Of a stretch of DNA of 64,000 bases, positions 63,253 to 64,000 are shown in pieces. The notes below the pieces were generated by a model. The model did no database searches. It saw only the letters and a program-made list of their open reading frames with translations, and had not been told where the DNA came from. Source of the DNA: Regnicoccus_A sp014224355 (GTDB lineage Bacteria > Cyanobacteriota > Cyanobacteriia > PCC-6307 > Cyanobiaceae); contig NZ_CP154799.1 in NCBI RefSeq assembly GCF_050920705.1, positions 2,046,001-2,110,000 of the forward strand. The letters are read 5' to 3'. Numbering within the stretch: the stretch's first letter is position 1; each line of letters opens with the position of its first letter. The position numbers and the translations under genes are program-made.

Positions 63253-63879
63253 TCACCATGGGCTGACCGGTGCTTCGCCGGCATCAGGGTCGGCCGGTGG
63301 CTCGCCCATCCCGGGTTCCGGTTCATACTCCGGCTCCGGCTCATAGCCGTAGCCGGGATCCTCTTCATTGCCCGGTCCGTCGTACTGCCCGCTCTTTTCC
63401 ATGTCGAAGGACATTGGGTCGTCGATGCGGACCGGACGCAACGTGTACTGGGCCGGCATCATTGTGCCCTGCACCGAAACCTTGAGTGAACCATCGGGCT
63501 GCAGACGCCCGGTGAAGCTCCCCATCAGCGGCAGATCGTATCCGCCGTACTCACCCGGCCCTGTCCTTTGCATGTCCTTGAGGACCACCATCGAGGGATG
63601 GATCTTCAGCACAAACAGGTGCACCCAGGGATCGATGGCATAGGCCCGTCCGCCCTCGATCCGGATTCGCTTGCCGATGGTGTTGATCATCCACTCACCG
63701 TCGATCGGCAGTCTTTCAGTCATGGGGACAGCGCTGGCCATCGGCAGGAAGGCCCGGATCTGTGCGATGTGGCTGTTATCGAGTGGTACGGCCATGGCCT
63801 GCGATGTCCCACAGAGAAAGCTCATTGCACAAACTCCCGATGTGATGAACCGGTAGCGAGAACGCGTTGAATCGATCAT
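63253..63879 (-). CDS. Secreted protein, unknown, with acidic Pro/Tyr tail
   Basis: A 208-residue protein from ATG 63879. Signal peptide YRFITSGVCAMSFLCGTSQA with cleavage near AMA. The mature domain (RLPIDGEWMINTIGKRIRIE, GGRAYAIDPWVHLFVLKIHP, YDLPLMGSFTGRLQPDGSLK) is beta-rich. The last 45 residues are acidic with repeated Glu-Pro and Tyr-Glu (YGYEPEPEYEPEPGMGEPP) and are probably disordered. It is 93 bases upstream of the cysteine-repeat gene on the same strand, so the two exported proteins may work together. No family recognised. Confidence 0.7.
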   Translation of the reverse strand: MIDSTRSRYRFITSGVCAMSFLCGTSQAMAVPLDNSHIAQIRAFLPMASAVPMTERLPIDGEWMINTIGKRIRIEGGRAYAIDPWVHLFVLKIHPSMVVLKDMQRTGPGEYGGYDLPLMGSFTGRLQPDGSLKVSVQGTMMPAQYTLRPVRIDDPMSFDMEKSGQYDGPGNEEDPGYGYEPEPEYEPEPGMGEPPADPDAGEAPVSPW

Positions 63880-64000
63880 GTCTTCAATCCTTGGTCTTGA
63901 TCTGAGTTCGTCCGTTGCCGGCTGGGTTCGAAAACACAGGCCTGCCCGAATCACTTCCACAAACTAGGCAAGGCCACAGGAGAGCAAAATGGGGTATTGA

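Overview
The window is cyanobacterial. It carries psbA for the photosystem II D1 protein, a small high-light-inducible (hli) operon, a CYP120-like P450, and a glycine-rich-repeat radical-SAM (Grr) peptide cluster. The DNA is GC-rich, genes are short and tightly packed, and many small proteins are of the Synechococcus/Cyanobium type. I infer a picocyanobacterium of that lineage. This is inferred from gene content, not from any marker phylogeny.

Layout. 1-2.2 kb: a membrane protein, a class 3 lipase and a PPC-domain protein. 2.2-5.4 kb: two gene relics, then psbA with its own promoter and terminator, and a DUF2256 protein. 5.4-14.3 kb, mostly minus strand: a frameshifted short-chain dehydrogenase, a secreted beta-lactamase-fold hydrolase, a transglutaminase-like protein, a Tat-exported FAD oxidoreductase, an EF-hand protein, a ruined acyltransferase, a metallophosphoesterase and a ruined lipid kinase. 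14.8-24.4 kb: DUF547, an arsenosugar-type glycosyltransferase with rhodanese, an IS5 transposase, a metal-exporting P-type ATPase, the hli operon, a Na+/H+ antiporter, a lipoprotein and a LuxR-type regulator. 24.5-30.6 kb: a dehydrogenase-like protein, an A/T-richer stretch with a hidden 59-residue membrane protein, and a complete IS5-family element with inverted repeats and a 4-bp target duplication. 30.6-45.6 kb: many small secreted or membrane proteins, a TerB/Mo-nitrogenase-C-like protein, degraded ISs, a P450, a GAF protein and PhoX. 45.8-47 kb: an IS481 element inside an IS1182 relic. 47-55 kb: an envelope cluster of a secreted metallophosphoesterase, two DUF1254 proteins, an alkylsulfatase-like protein lacking its metal ligands, and an outer-membrane MetA-like protein. 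55.5-58.1 kb: the grrP-grrA-grrM RiPP operon. 58.9-61 kb: nested mobile elements (IS3 relic > IS481-type ends > IS110). 61.6-63.9 kb: two secreted proteins, one with five cysteine-rich repeats.

Two themes recur. First, the region is decaying: about ten mobile elements or relics, and at least nine gene relics with internal deletions, truncations or single-base frameshifts. Three of four single-base frameshifts fall in homopolymers, so sequencing error is not excluded. Second, exported proteins dominate the accessory content (PhoX, phosphoesterases, lipoprotein, Grr peptide, cysteine-repeat protein), which suggests adaptation of the cell envelope and phosphate acquisition.
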